Origin: Clavibacter sp. A6099
GTDB lineage: Bacteria > Actinomycetota > Actinomycetes > Actinomycetales > Microbacteriaceae
Assembly: GCF_021919125.1 (NCBI RefSeq)
Contig: NZ_CP083439.1
Coordinates: forward strand, 2,604,001 to 2,668,000
Reading direction: 5' to 3'
DNA: 64,000 nucleotides
This document shows positions 26,703 through 37,066 of the stretch, one piece after another. The number at the start of each line of letters is the position of its first letter. The first letter of the stretch is position 1. The position numbers were made by a program, and so were the translations under genes. The notes beneath the pieces are model-generated. The model searched no databases, was not told where the DNA came from, and worked only from the letters and a program-made list of their open reading frames with translations.

Positions 26703-27490
26703 GCGTCTCCCAGTGCGTGCTCCGGGGCGGCCCACTCGCCGCCGATGAGGCCGTTCCCGTCGGCGTCGTCCACGTCGTCGATGCCGCCCGCGAAGGCCTC
26801 CGCGTCGTCCTCAGGGTAGTAGCCGATCCGCTCGCCGGCGTCGGGCCGGAACCACGCGCGGGTGTTGCGCGAGACGCCCCAGACGACGTGGTGGCCGGGC
26901 TCCTCGAGCGCGGCGACGGCCTCGATGAGCCGCGCGAGGTCGGGGAAGGAGAGCCAGGTGGAGAGCGAGCGGCGACCGTTCGGCCGGTCGAGGAGCGTGC
27001 CGATGCGCGCGCTCACGACGCTCATCGCGTGGCGGTCGGCGTACACGGATCCGAGCGCCTCCATGGCCGCCTTCGTCACGCCGTAGAGGCTGTCCGGCCG
27101 GGGCGGCAGGTGGTCCATGGGCTCCGCGGGCGCGGGGTGGAAGCCGACGGCGTGCGTGGAGCTCGCCAGGAGCACGCGGCGGACGCCCTCCTCGCGCGCG
27201 GAGTCGAGCACGGTCCGCGTGCCGTCGACGTTCGCCGCGAGGACGTCCTCCCACGGCCGCTCCCGGCTGATGCCCCCGAGGTGCACCACGACGTCCGCGT
27301 CGCGCACGGCCTCGCGCATCGCGGCGACGTCGCGCACCGAGGCGATGGTGACGCGCTCCCCGTCGACCGGATCCGGATCCACCAGGTCGAGGAGCACGAG
27401 CTCGTGGCCCGCCGCCCGCAGCAGGGGTCGGACGCCCCGCCCGGCCATGCCGGCCGCTCCCGTGATCACGATGCGCGTCGAGGTCGTCAT
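26696..27490 (-). CDS. udh: NAD-dependent epimerase/dehydratase family, probable uronate dehydrogenase
   Basis: A 264-aa short-chain dehydrogenase. The NAD loop is VITGAAGMAGRG, and the catalytic pair is Tyr-Lys in SLYGVTKAAME, with LLASSTHAVGFHP before it as in uronate dehydrogenases. These oxidise glucuronate or galacturonate to the aldarolactone. The context (aldarate dehydratase, KDG dehydratase and a sugar transporter divergently arranged) strongly supports the assignment. ATG 27490 has GGGGAGAAGG upstream. It is the first gene of a three-gene overlapping operon with iclR and an unknown barrel protein. Confidence 0.82.
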   Translation of the reverse strand: MTTSTRIVITGAAGMAGRGVRPLLRAAGHELVLLDLVDPDPVDGERVTIASVRDVAAMREAVRDADVVVHLGGISRERPWEDVLAANVDGTRTVLDSAREEGVRRVLLASSTHAVGFHPAPAEPMDHLPPRPDSLYGVTKAAMEALGSVYADRHAMSVVSARIGTLLDRPNGRRSLSTWLSFPDLARLIEAVAALEEPGHHVVWGVSRNTRAWFRPDAGERIGYYPEDDAEAFAGGIDDVDDADGNGLIGGEWAAPEHALGDAW

Positions 27491-27519
27491 GCCTTCTCCC
27501 CAGGGTCGGGCCGCGGCGA

Positions 27520-27585
27520 TTGACATCGCCGTCGAGTCCACCTACGTTAGCACCGCATTCACACTGACGTAATGCATTCATGCAT
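27520..27585. promoter_or_regulatory. Back-to-back promoters and candidate IclR operator of the uronate island
   Basis: Plus strand: TTGACA (27520-27525), 17 bases, TACGTT (27543-27548), reading into the transporter. Minus strand: TTACGT (27572-27567), 17 bases, TAACGT (27549-27544), reading into udh. The two -10 boxes overlap, so the promoters compete. The block ATGCAT-TC-ATGCAT at 27572-27585 overlaps the minus -35 and lies just downstream of the plus start site, well placed for one regulator to control both. Confidence 0.7.
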
Positions 27586-27600
27586 GTAAATGGAGATTCG

Positions 27601-28950
27601 ATGATGAAGACTCGACTCGGGCGGAGGGCGATCGCCCTGGCGTCCGTCGCCGCGCTCGCGGGGACCCTGAGCGCCTGCTCCGCGTCGGACGACGGGGGCG
27701 GCTCGTCCGCGGACGACCGCTCCCTCGAGGTGTGGACGCGCAGCACGCCGGACGACGCCGCGTCGTACCAGTTCGTGTTCGACGCCTTCACCGCGAAGAC
27801 CGGCATCAAGATCGACTACAAGCCCATCCCCGAGTTCGACACGCAGCTGCAGGCGCGCGCCCAGCAGAGGAGCCTCCCGGATGTGATGGTCACCGACGCG
27901 GGCAACCTCGGCGCCTACGAGTCGCAGGGGTTCCTCCGCCCCGTCGACCGCGACGCCGTCGCCGGCGGCGACCAGATCTCCGACGCCACGTGGAAGAGCA
28001 CGCTCGGCACCGACGGCGACCACTACGGCATCCCGTGGTCGCGCCAGGCGAACATCACCTTCATCCGCAAGGACTGGCTGGCCGCCGTCGGGATGCAGGT
28101 GCCGAAGACGTGGGACGAGCTCACCGCGGTCGCGAAGGCGTTCGCCGAGGACGACCCCGACGGCGACGGGAAGGCCGACACCTACGGCATGGTCGTTCCG
28201 GGCAGCGCCGAGAACGGCTACATCGCGCGTTGGGCCGCGTCGTACATCTGGCAGGCCGGCGGCGACATCCTCAAGGACGGGGGCGACGGCACCTACACCG
28301 CCGACTTCGACACCCCGGGCACCGCGACGGCCGTGAAGTGGATCCGCGACCAGTTCTGCACGCCGGGCGTGGTCGTCCCCGGCTCCGTCAACCTCACCAC
28401 CGCCAACACGCCGTTCTTCGCGCAGGGCACGGCCGGCATCTACCAGACGGGTCCCTACAACCTCAGCTCGTTCGACGCGGCGGTCGGCAAGGACAACGTG
28501 GAGGTGATCCCGACCCCGGCCGGCCCGGGCGGCGGCACGGACTCGTTCGCGGAGGGGGAGAACATCTACTTCGGCGCCTCATCGAAGAAGCAGGACCTGC
28601 AGGAGCAGCTGGCGGAGTTCATAATCACGCCCGAGGCGCAGGAGCTCGCCATGCAGGTGAAGACGAACGACCAGGGCGTGCTCGCGCAGCCCGTGGTGCG
28701 GATCCCCGTCACCACCTCGGTCGACATCGGCCAGGTCAAGGCCGACCCGCGCTGGGACACCGCGAAGGAGGTCTACGACGAGCACGGCAGGTCGTTCCCG
28801 TGGGCGATCGACTTCACGCCGTACCGCCAGATCGTCGCGGACGGCCTGAACGGCGTCATCGCGGACTGCTCGAGCGACATCCCCGGGGCGCTGTCCGACA
28901 TCCAGTCCCAGCTCTCCGACGAGCTCGACGAGCAGGGGGTGCAGGGATGA
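27601..28950 (+). CDS. ABC transporter sugar/sugar-acid-binding lipoprotein
   Basis: A 449-aa family 1 extracellular solute-binding lipoprotein. Its signal peptide has basic KTRLGRR, a hydrophobic core and the lipobox LSAC (Cys near residue 28). The mature domain begins LEVWTRSTPDDAASYQFVFDAF and contains typical hinge stretches FITPEAQELA-like (here FIITPEAQELA) and RQANITFIRKDWL. It would capture a sugar, uronate or oligouronide for the two downstream permeases. ATG 27601 (or 27604) is preceded by GGAGA. Its stop overlaps the first permease start (ATGA). Confidence 0.9.
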   Translation: MMKTRLGRRAIALASVAALAGTLSACSASDDGGGSSADDRSLEVWTRSTPDDAASYQFVFDAFTAKTGIKIDYKPIPEFDTQLQARAQQRSLPDVMVTDAGNLGAYESQGFLRPVDRDAVAGGDQISDATWKSTLGTDGDHYGIPWSRQANITFIRKDWLAAVGMQVPKTWDELTAVAKAFAEDDPDGDGKADTYGMVVPGSAENGYIARWAASYIWQAGGDILKDGGDGTYTADFDTPGTATAVKWIRDQFCTPGVVVPGSVNLTTANTPFFAQGTAGIYQTGPYNLSSFDAAVGKDNVEVIPTPAGPGGGTDSFAEGENIYFGASSKKQDLQEQLAEFIITPEAQELAMQVKTNDQGVLAQPVVRIPVTTSVDIGQVKADPRWDTAKEVYDEHGRSFPWAIDFTPYRQIVADGLNGVIADCSSDIPGALSDIQSQLSDELDEQGVQG

Positions 28951-29909
28951 GCATCGGCGCCCCCGCCCCTCTCCTCGTGGAGACCGAGCGCCGCGCGCCC
29001 GCGGGACGCAGCCCCGTGCAGCCGAAGGGCCGCCTGCCGTTCCGGACGCGCTCCCTCATCCCGTGGGCCTTCCTCGTGCCCGGCCTCGTGCTCGGCGCGC
29101 TGTTCAAGTTCATCCCCATGCTCGAGGGCTTCCGGATGAGCTTCGTGAAGGTCCAGCCGTTCCTCGGCGACGAGTTCCTCGGGCTCGACAACTACGCGCA
29201 CGTGCTGCGCGACCGGCGCTTCACGGAGGCGCTCGGGCACACCGTGCTGCTCGGCATCGGGCAGACCGTCGGCGCGCTGATCATCGGCCTGGCGCTCGCG
29301 CTGCTGCTCGAGGGCACGTCGCGTCGGCTGTGGTTCGTGCGCACGGCCGTGTTCCTGCCCGTCGTGACGGCGGTGGCGGTCATCGGCGAGATCTGGCGGA
29401 TCCTCTACTTCCCGACCGAGACCGGGTTCCTCAACTCGCTGCTCGGGATGGTGGGGATCCCGCCGCAGGGCTTCATCAGCGACCAGTCGACGGCCCTCGG
29501 GTACGTGATGCTCGTCGGCGTCTGGACGGGCGCGCCCTACAACATGGTCATCATCCTCGCGGGCCTGACGGGCATCGACCGCACGCTCTACGAGGCCGCG
29601 GCGGTCGACGGCGTGACCATGCGCCAGCGCTTCCGGTACATCGTGATGCCCGCCCTCCGCCCCGCCGTCAGCGTCGTGCTGACGCTCGCCGCGATCCGCA
29701 GCCTCCGCACCTTCACCGAGGTGTACGTGCTCACGGGCGGCGGACCCGCGGGATCCACCGAGGTCTGGATGACCCGGGTGTTCTCGCTCGGCTTCAAGGC
29801 CAACGACCTGGGCGTGGCGTCGGCGGCCTCCGTGCTGCTCCTGCTCGCGACCCTGGGCCTCACCCTGGGCGTCCGCGCCCTGTCATCCCGCAAGGAGAAG
29901 GCCAGATGA
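28947..29909 (+). CDS. ABC sugar transporter permease (MalF-like)
   Basis: A 320-aa inner-membrane permease with six helices. The ATPase-docking EAA loop is EAAAVDGVTMRQRFRYIVMPAL cut short by family divergence after MPAL. The mid-protein LPVVTAVAVIGEIWRILYF and GGPAGSTEVW near the end are typical MalF/UgpA features. It pairs with the next gene to form the membrane channel. Its ATG overlaps the binding-protein stop and its TGA overlaps the next start, so the three are one translational unit. No ATPase gene is present nearby. Confidence 0.92.
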   Translation: MSIGAPAPLLVETERRAPAGRSPVQPKGRLPFRTRSLIPWAFLVPGLVLGALFKFIPMLEGFRMSFVKVQPFLGDEFLGLDNYAHVLRDRRFTEALGHTVLLGIGQTVGALIIGLALALLLEGTSRRLWFVRTAVFLPVVTAVAVIGEIWRILYFPTETGFLNSLLGMVGIPPQGFISDQSTALGYVMLVGVWTGAPYNMVIILAGLTGIDRTLYEAAAVDGVTMRQRFRYIVMPALRPAVSVVLTLAAIRSLRTFTEVYVLTGGGPAGSTEVWMTRVFSLGFKANDLGVASAASVLLLLATLGLTLGVRALSSRKEKAR

Positions 29910-30811
29910 GCATCCTCGAGCGCCCGACGGGCGCATCCCGCCGCGGCAACGACGGCCAGTTCGACAGCGCGCTCGGCTGGAAGCCCGGCCTCCGCCCGTC
30001 GAACGTGATCCGCTTCGCGCTCTGCGCCGTCGCCTTCGTGGTGTTCGCAGCGCCCTTCGTGATCATCGTGTCCGGCGCGTTCGACGCCTTCACGTCGTCG
30101 ACGAGCATCCACCTGCTCCCGCAGAAGCTGTCGCTGGAGTCCTTCCGCGTCGCGTTCGACTCGGGCGTGCTCGGCTACCTCCGCAACTCGCTCGTGATCG
30201 CGGGCGGCGGGCTCGTGCTGCAGGTGAGCGTCGCGATCCTCACGTCGTACGCGCTCGCCCGGCACCGGTTCCGCGGGCAGTCGTTCGTGCTGCTGCTGTT
30301 CCTGCTCACGATGATGCTGCCCGAGGAGGTCATCGCGATCCCGCTGTCGCAGGTCATCGGCGACGTCGGCGGCACGGGGCTCGACCTCCGCGGCACGCCG
30401 TTCGGCGTGATCCTGCCGGTGGCGGTGTGGGGCTTCTCGATCCTCGTGATGACGGAGTTCATGAAGGACATCCCGCTCGAGATCGAGGAGGCCGCGCGCC
30501 TCGACGGCTGCGGCGAGCTGCGCATGCTGTGGACCGTGATCCTGCCGCTGTGCAAGCCGGTGCTGGGCGTCGTCACCATCTTCGGCTTCATGATGATCTG
30601 GGACCAGTACCTGCTCCCCCTCATCGCCGCGAACGACCCGAGCGACTACACGCTCACGGTCGCGCTCAGCGTCCTCCGGACCGACCCCACGGTCGGCTCG
30701 GGCGTCCTGCTCGCCGGGGCGCTGCTCGCGCTCCTGCCGAGCCTCGTCATCTACCTGCTCATGCAGCGGTCGCTCATCCGGGGGATCACCTCGGGCGCGA
30801 CGAAGGGATAG
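29906..30811 (+). CDS. ABC sugar transporter permease (MalG-like)
   Basis: A 301-aa inner-membrane permease with six helices. The EAA-type loop is EIEEAARLDGCGELRMLWTV, and FIDYL-like C-terminal packing ends in MQRSLIRGITSGATKG, typical of MalG/UgpE partners that finish in a basic RGxxxGAxKG. It starts in the stop of the MalF-like gene (ATGA) and ends four bases before the enolase-superfamily gene. Substrate specificity is inferred only from the neighbouring aldarate enzymes. Confidence 0.92.
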   Translation: MSILERPTGASRRGNDGQFDSALGWKPGLRPSNVIRFALCAVAFVVFAAPFVIIVSGAFDAFTSSTSIHLLPQKLSLESFRVAFDSGVLGYLRNSLVIAGGGLVLQVSVAILTSYALARHRFRGQSFVLLLFLLTMMLPEEVIAIPLSQVIGDVGGTGLDLRGTPFGVILPVAVWGFSILVMTEFMKDIPLEIEEAARLDGCGELRMLWTVILPLCKPVLGVVTIFGFMMIWDQYLLPLIAANDPSDYTLTVALSVLRTDPTVGSGVLLAGALLALLPSLVIYLLMQRSLIRGITSGATKG

Positions 30812-30815
30812 CACC

Positions 30816-32048
30816 ATGATCATCCACGACCTCGTCGTCACCCCCATCGCCTTCCGCGACCCGCCCCTGCTCAACGCCGACGGCGTGCACGAGCCCCTCG
30901 CGCTCCGCACGATCGTCGAGCTCGTCGTGGACGGCGGGGTCGTCGGCCTCGGCGAGGGACAGGGCGGCGCCGTCGTGGCCGCGCGCGTCGCGTCGGTGCG
31001 GGACGCGATCGTCGGCCTCCGCGTCACCGACCTGCACGGCATCGAGCGGGCGGTGGACGCCGCGCTCGGCGGGGACGCCGGACCGCTCAGCCGGCAGGAG
31101 CGCCGCGTCGTGTTCTCGATGATCGACGTGGCCGCGCACGACGCGTGGGGCCGCATCACCGGGCTGCCCGTGAGCGAGCTGCTCGGCGGGCGCGTGCGCG
31201 ACCGGGTCCCGTACAGCGCGTACCTCTTCTACAAGTGGGCGGCGCACCCGGGCGCCGAGCCCGACGCGTTCGGCGAGGCGCTCGATCCGGCCGGCATCGT
31301 CGCACAGGCGCGCCTCCTCATCGACCGGTACGGCTTCGGATCCATCAAGCTCAAGGCCGGCGTCTTCCCGCCCGACGAGGAGGTCGCCGCGATCCGCGCG
31401 CTGGCCGAGGCGTTCCCGACGCACCCGCTGCGCATCGACCCGAACGGCGCGTGGACCCACGAGACGGCCGTGCGCGTGGCGGCCGAGCTCGACGGCGTGC
31501 TCGAGTACCTCGAGGATCCGGTGCTCGGCATCGACGGGATGGCGCGCGTCGCCGCCGAGCTGCCGCAGCCGCTCGCCACGAACATGTGCGTCGTCACGTT
31601 CGAGCAGATCCGGGAGGCGTTCGCGAAGGACGCCGTGCAGATCGTGCTCTCCGACCACCACTACTGGGGCGGGCTCGCGCACACCCGGGAGCTCGCGGCC
31701 ATCTGCCGCACCTTCGGCGTGGGCCTCTCGATGCACTCCAACTCGCACCTCGGGATCTCGCTCGCCGCCATGACGCACGTCGCCGCGGCCAGCCCCGAGC
31801 TCGCGTACGCCTGCGACACGCACTACCCGTGGAACCGCGGCGACGACGTGATCGTGCCGGGCGCGCTCGAGATCGTCGGCGGATCCGTCGCCGTGCCGAC
31901 CGGCCCCGGGCTCGGCGTCGAGCTCGACCACGCCGCGCTCGACCGCCAGCACCTCGTGTACGTCGAGTCGGGACGCACCGCGCGCGACGACTCCGGCTAC
32001 ATGCAGGCCATCCAGCCCGCCTACGACCCCACCCTCCCGAGGTTCTGA
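30816..32048 (+). CDS. gudD: Glucarate dehydratase-type enolase-superfamily enzyme
   Basis: Dehydrates D-glucarate, or another aldarate, to 5-dehydro-4-deoxyglucarate with Mg2+. The 410-aa protein has all glucarate-dehydratase residues: bases Lys178/Lys180 in SIKLKAG, Mg ligands Asp208 (RIDPNGAW), Glu233 (YLEDPVLG) and Asn256 (ATNMCV), then Asp280 (LSDHHYWGG) and His307 (MHSNSHLG). The N-terminal capping domain opens with VTPIAFRDPPLLNADGVHEP. It follows the permeases by four bases, and its TGA shares a base with the kdgD start. The precise aldarate (gluc-, galact- or ido-) cannot be fixed. Confidence 0.9.
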   Translation: MIIHDLVVTPIAFRDPPLLNADGVHEPLALRTIVELVVDGGVVGLGEGQGGAVVAARVASVRDAIVGLRVTDLHGIERAVDAALGGDAGPLSRQERRVVFSMIDVAAHDAWGRITGLPVSELLGGRVRDRVPYSAYLFYKWAAHPGAEPDAFGEALDPAGIVAQARLLIDRYGFGSIKLKAGVFPPDEEVAAIRALAEAFPTHPLRIDPNGAWTHETAVRVAAELDGVLEYLEDPVLGIDGMARVAAELPQPLATNMCVVTFEQIREAFAKDAVQIVLSDHHYWGGLAHTRELAAICRTFGVGLSMHSNSHLGISLAAMTHVAAASPELAYACDTHYPWNRGDDVIVPGALEIVGGSVAVPTGPGLGVELDHAALDRQHLVYVESGRTARDDSGYMQAIQPAYDPTLPRF

Positions 32049-33016
32049 TGACGACGACCGACACCGCCGCCCACCCCGCCACCGCCCCGGCTCCCGCATC
32101 CACCGGCCTCCTGCCGCCGTTCGAGGGCGTGCTCTTCTTCCCGGTCACGCCGTTCGACCAGGCAGACCGCGTGGACGTCGACGTGCTCGCCGCGCACGTG
32201 TCCCACGGCCTCGACCAGGGCGCCGGCGCCGCGTTCGTCGCCTGCGGCACGGGCGAGTTCCACGCGCTCGACATCGACGAGTACGCGCAGGCCGTGCGCG
32301 CCGGGGTGTCCGCGGCGGGCGGCCGCCACCTCGTCATCGCGGGGGTCGGCGGACCCCTCGGGCACGCGCGCCGCTGCGCGCAGCTGGCCACCGAGCTCGG
32401 CGCCGACGGCATCCTCGTGCTGCCGCCGTACCTCGTCGCCGGCCCGCAGGAGGGCCTCGCCGCCTACGTCGAAGCCGTCGCCCGCGCGACGCCGCTGCCG
32501 CTCATCGCCTACCACCGCGGCCAGGCGCAGTTCACGGAGGACACGGTCGAGCGGCTCCTCGCGCTGCCGACGCTGGCCGGGATCAAGGACGGCGCGGGCG
32601 ACGTGGCCCTGTTCCAGCGCTTCGTGCTCGCCGCCCGCCGGGCCGGACGCGACGACGTGCAGTTCTTCAACGGGCTCCTCACGGCGGAGTCGAGCCAGGC
32701 CGCGTACCGGGCGATCGGCGTGCCGCTGTACTCGTCGGCCGTGTTCGCGATGGCGCCGCGCATCGCGAGCGCGTTCCACGCCGCCTACCGCGCCGACGAC
32801 CTCGAGCGGCAGCGCTTCCTCCTCGACGAGTTCTTCACGCCGCTCGTGCGCCTGCGCGACGAGACGCCCGGGTTCGCGGTGTCTCTCATCAAAGCGGGTC
32901 TGCGGCTGGGCGGGGTGCCCGTGGGATCCGTGCGGGCGCCGCTCGTGGATCCGTCGCCGCGTCAGCTGGCCGAGCTCGAGCGGATCCTGGCGCACGGGGA
33001 GGACGTGGTCGGCTAG
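32048..33016 (+). CDS. kdgD: 5-dehydro-4-deoxyglucarate dehydratase
   Basis: A 322-aa DHDPS-family aldolase fold. It decarboxylates and dehydrates 5-dehydro-4-deoxyglucarate to 2-oxoglutarate semialdehyde. The Schiff-base lysine is Lys180 in LAGIKDGAGD, and the catalytic tyrosine is Tyr155 in LIAYHRGQ. The opening GVLFFPVTPFD and ACGTGEFHALDIDEY are characteristic of KdgD rather than DapA. It is the last gene of the transporter-catabolic operon. The next step, 2-oxoglutarate semialdehyde dehydrogenase, is not in this window. Confidence 0.93.
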   Translation: MTTTDTAAHPATAPAPASTGLLPPFEGVLFFPVTPFDQADRVDVDVLAAHVSHGLDQGAGAAFVACGTGEFHALDIDEYAQAVRAGVSAAGGRHLVIAGVGGPLGHARRCAQLATELGADGILVLPPYLVAGPQEGLAAYVEAVARATPLPLIAYHRGQAQFTEDTVERLLALPTLAGIKDGAGDVALFQRFVLAARRAGRDDVQFFNGLLTAESSQAAYRAIGVPLYSSAVFAMAPRIASAFHAAYRADDLERQRFLLDEFFTPLVRLRDETPGFAVSLIKAGLRLGGVPVGSVRAPLVDPSPRQLAELERILAHGEDVVG

Positions 33017-33020
33017 GGGG

Positions 33021-34958
<1,938 letters not shown>

Positions 34959-35010
34959 GCGTCCACGCTACGCGCGGGTCGCTCGACGGGACCGGGCGAC
35001 CGATCGGGCG

Positions 35011-36168
35011 TCAGATCCAGTCGCGCTTGCGGAAGATGCCGTAGAGCACGCCGCTCACGCCGAGCATCAGCACCAGGGAGAAGGGGTAGCCCCACTCCCA
35101 GTGCAGCTCCGGCATGATGTCGAAGTTCATGCCGTAGACGCTCGAGACGAGCGTGGGCGCGAAGAGGATGGCCGCCCAGCCGGAGATCTTGCGGGTCTCC
35201 ACGCTCTGCCGGTTGCTCGACTCGCTGAGCTCCCGCATCTCCTCGTTCTGGCGCTGGCCGACGAGCGTCGAGTTCACAGTGAGGATGTCGCGCAGCAGCA
35301 CGCGGAACTCCTCCACCCGCTCGTTCACGACGATGACGTGGTCGGCCACGTCGCGGAGCGCCTGCTGCAGGTCCTCGCTCACCTCGTACTTGCCGGATCC
35401 CGCCTGCAGCTGCTGGAGCATGCCGCCGAGCGGGCGCACCGCGCGCTGGAAGTCGATGACCTCGCGGCTGAGCTCGTAGATGCGGCGGGACACGGCCGGA
35501 TCCCCGTCGAACACCTGGTCCTCGATCTCGTCGATGTCGTTCGCGAGGCCGGTGACGACGGGCGCGTACCCGTCGACGACGGCGTCGAGGATCGCGTACA
35601 GCACCGACTGCGGGCCGTGGGTGAGCAGCTCGGGCCGCTCCTGCATGCGCGTGCGGATGGCCGAGAGATCGGGCGACTCCGCGTGCCGCACGGTGATCAC
35701 GAAGTTGCGGCCGAGGAACACGTGCAGCTCGCCGAACTCCACCTCCTCGCGGTCGTCCACGTAGCGGGCCGCGCGCAGCACGGTGAAGAGGGTGGAGCTG
35801 TACCGCTCGGTCTTGGGCCGCTGGTGGGCCTGCACCGCGTCCTCCACCGCGAGCTCGTGCAGGTCGAACTCCTCGGCGAGCGCCTGCAGCTCCTCGACCG
35901 TGGGGCGGTAGAGGCCGATCCACGCCATCGCGTCGGGCCGCTCGTCGAGCTCGCGGAACGTGTCGGCGAGGGTGGCGGGCGAGGCGACGCGGCAGCCGTC
36001 GACGTAGACGCCGTTGTCGACGAGGCTCGGGCGGCGCGCGCCCGACTGCTCCGCCGGATCCTCCCGCTCGGCGCGCGCCCGGGACGCGCCGCCCGCATGG
36101 CCGCCGAGGGGCGCGACGCCCCGGGAGACCACGGACTTGAGGCGCGTGCGGATGCGGTGCTGGGACAT
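35011..36168 (-). CDS. corA: CorA-family magnesium/cobalt channel
   Basis: A 385-aa pentameric Mg2+ channel subunit. A cytoplasmic alpha/beta N-terminal domain and long stalk helix lead to two C-terminal helices with the selectivity signature YGMNFDIMPE and a terminal basic RKRDWI. The frame allows a GTG start at 36177. However, a TACGGT box at 36181-36176 would overlap that codon and lies seven bases before ATG 36168, so the shorter start is chosen. The leaderless-type box decides the start. Confidence 0.93.
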   Translation of the reverse strand: MSQHRIRTRLKSVVSRGVAPLGGHAGGASRARAEREDPAEQSGARRPSLVDNGVYVDGCRVASPATLADTFRELDERPDAMAWIGLYRPTVEELQALAEEFDLHELAVEDAVQAHQRPKTERYSSTLFTVLRAARYVDDREEVEFGELHVFLGRNFVITVRHAESPDLSAIRTRMQERPELLTHGPQSVLYAILDAVVDGYAPVVTGLANDIDEIEDQVFDGDPAVSRRIYELSREVIDFQRAVRPLGGMLQQLQAGSGKYEVSEDLQQALRDVADHVIVVNERVEEFRVLLRDILTVNSTLVGQRQNEEMRELSESSNRQSVETRKISGWAAILFAPTLVSSVYGMNFDIMPELHWEWGYPFSLVLMLGVSGVLYGIFRKRDWI

Positions 36169-36223
36169 GACGGACACCGTACCCGGCCGAGGTGACGCCT
36201 CCGTGCCGCTGGGGAGCGGTCGG

Positions 36224-37066
36224 CTAGACGACCTGATCCGGATGGCTGCCGACGCGTCCGGCGGCCTCGAGCGCGGTGATCCCGGCCATCTCCTCGTCGG
36301 TCAGCGCGAAGTCGAACACGTCCGCGTTCTCGACCAGGCGCGCGCGCCGTGTGGTCTTCGGGAAGACGATCGTGCCGCGCTGCACGTGCCAGCGGAGCAC
36401 GACCTGCGCATCCGTGCGGTCGTGCGCGCGGGCGGCGTCGCGCACCACCGGCGCGTCCGCGACGGCGCCGCGCGCGAGCGGGCTCCACGCCTGCACCGCG
36501 ATCCCGTGCTCCGCGAGGTACGCGGTCGTCGCGCGCTGCTGGTGCCGCGGGTGCAGCTCGATCTGGTCCACCGCGGGCGCGGGCAGCCCGGCGGCATCCA
36601 GCGCCTCGAGGTGCGGGACGAGGAAGTTGGATACGCCGATGGAGCGGGTCAGCCCCTCCTGGCGCGCCTGGGCGAGCGCCTCCCACGTCTCCACGTAGAG
36701 GCCGCGCTCGGCGGCGGGCCAGTGGATGAGGATCAGGTCGACCGCGGGCAGGCCCAGCCGGTCGAGGCTGCGGCGCATCGCCTCTGCCGCCCGGTCGCGC
36801 CCGTGGTCGTCGTTCCAGACCTTGGTGGTGACGAAGAGCTCGTCGCGAGGGATCCCGGACGCGCGGATCGCCCGCCCGACGCCCTCCTCGTTGCCGTACA
36901 TGGCCGCGGTGTCGATGTGCCGGTAGCCGACCTCGAGCGCCTCCGAGACGATCCGCTCGGCGTCGGGATCTGACACCTTGTAGGTGCCGACGCCGAACTG
37001 CGGGATGGGGACGCCGTCGCCCATGGCGACCGACGGGATGGGGCTGCGGAGGTCGCCGCCGCTCAC
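36224..37066 (-). CDS. Aldo/keto reductase (2,5-diketo-gluconate reductase type)
   Basis: A 280-aa NADPH-dependent AKR. The catalytic tetrad can be read: Asp in HIDTAAMYGNE with Tyr in the same segment, Lys in FVTTKVWND, and His in LILIHWP. The cofactor loop is IVFPKTTRRARLVEN. It reduces small aldehydes or ketones; the substrate is unknown. The GTG start lies in the stop of the acyl-CoA ligase gene (GTGA overlap), so they form an operon. ATG 37023 is a possible shorter start. Confidence 0.9.
   Translation of the reverse strand: MSGGDLRSPIPSVAMGDGVPIPQFGVGTYKVSDPDAERIVSEALEVGYRHIDTAAMYGNEEGVGRAIRASGIPRDELFVTTKVWNDDHGRDRAAEAMRRSLDRLGLPAVDLILIHWPAAERGLYVETWEALAQARQEGLTRSIGVSNFLVPHLEALDAAGLPAPAVDQIELHPRHQQRATTAYLAEHGIAVQAWSPLARGAVADAPVVRDAARAHDRTDAQVVLRWHVQRGTIVFPKTTRRARLVENADVFDFALTDEEMAGITALEAAGRVGSHPDQVV

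Noticed and set aside
36169-36177. GTG start for CorA
   Set aside because: The -10-like box overlaps this codon and lies seven bases before ATG 36168, so a transcript from that box could not include it.
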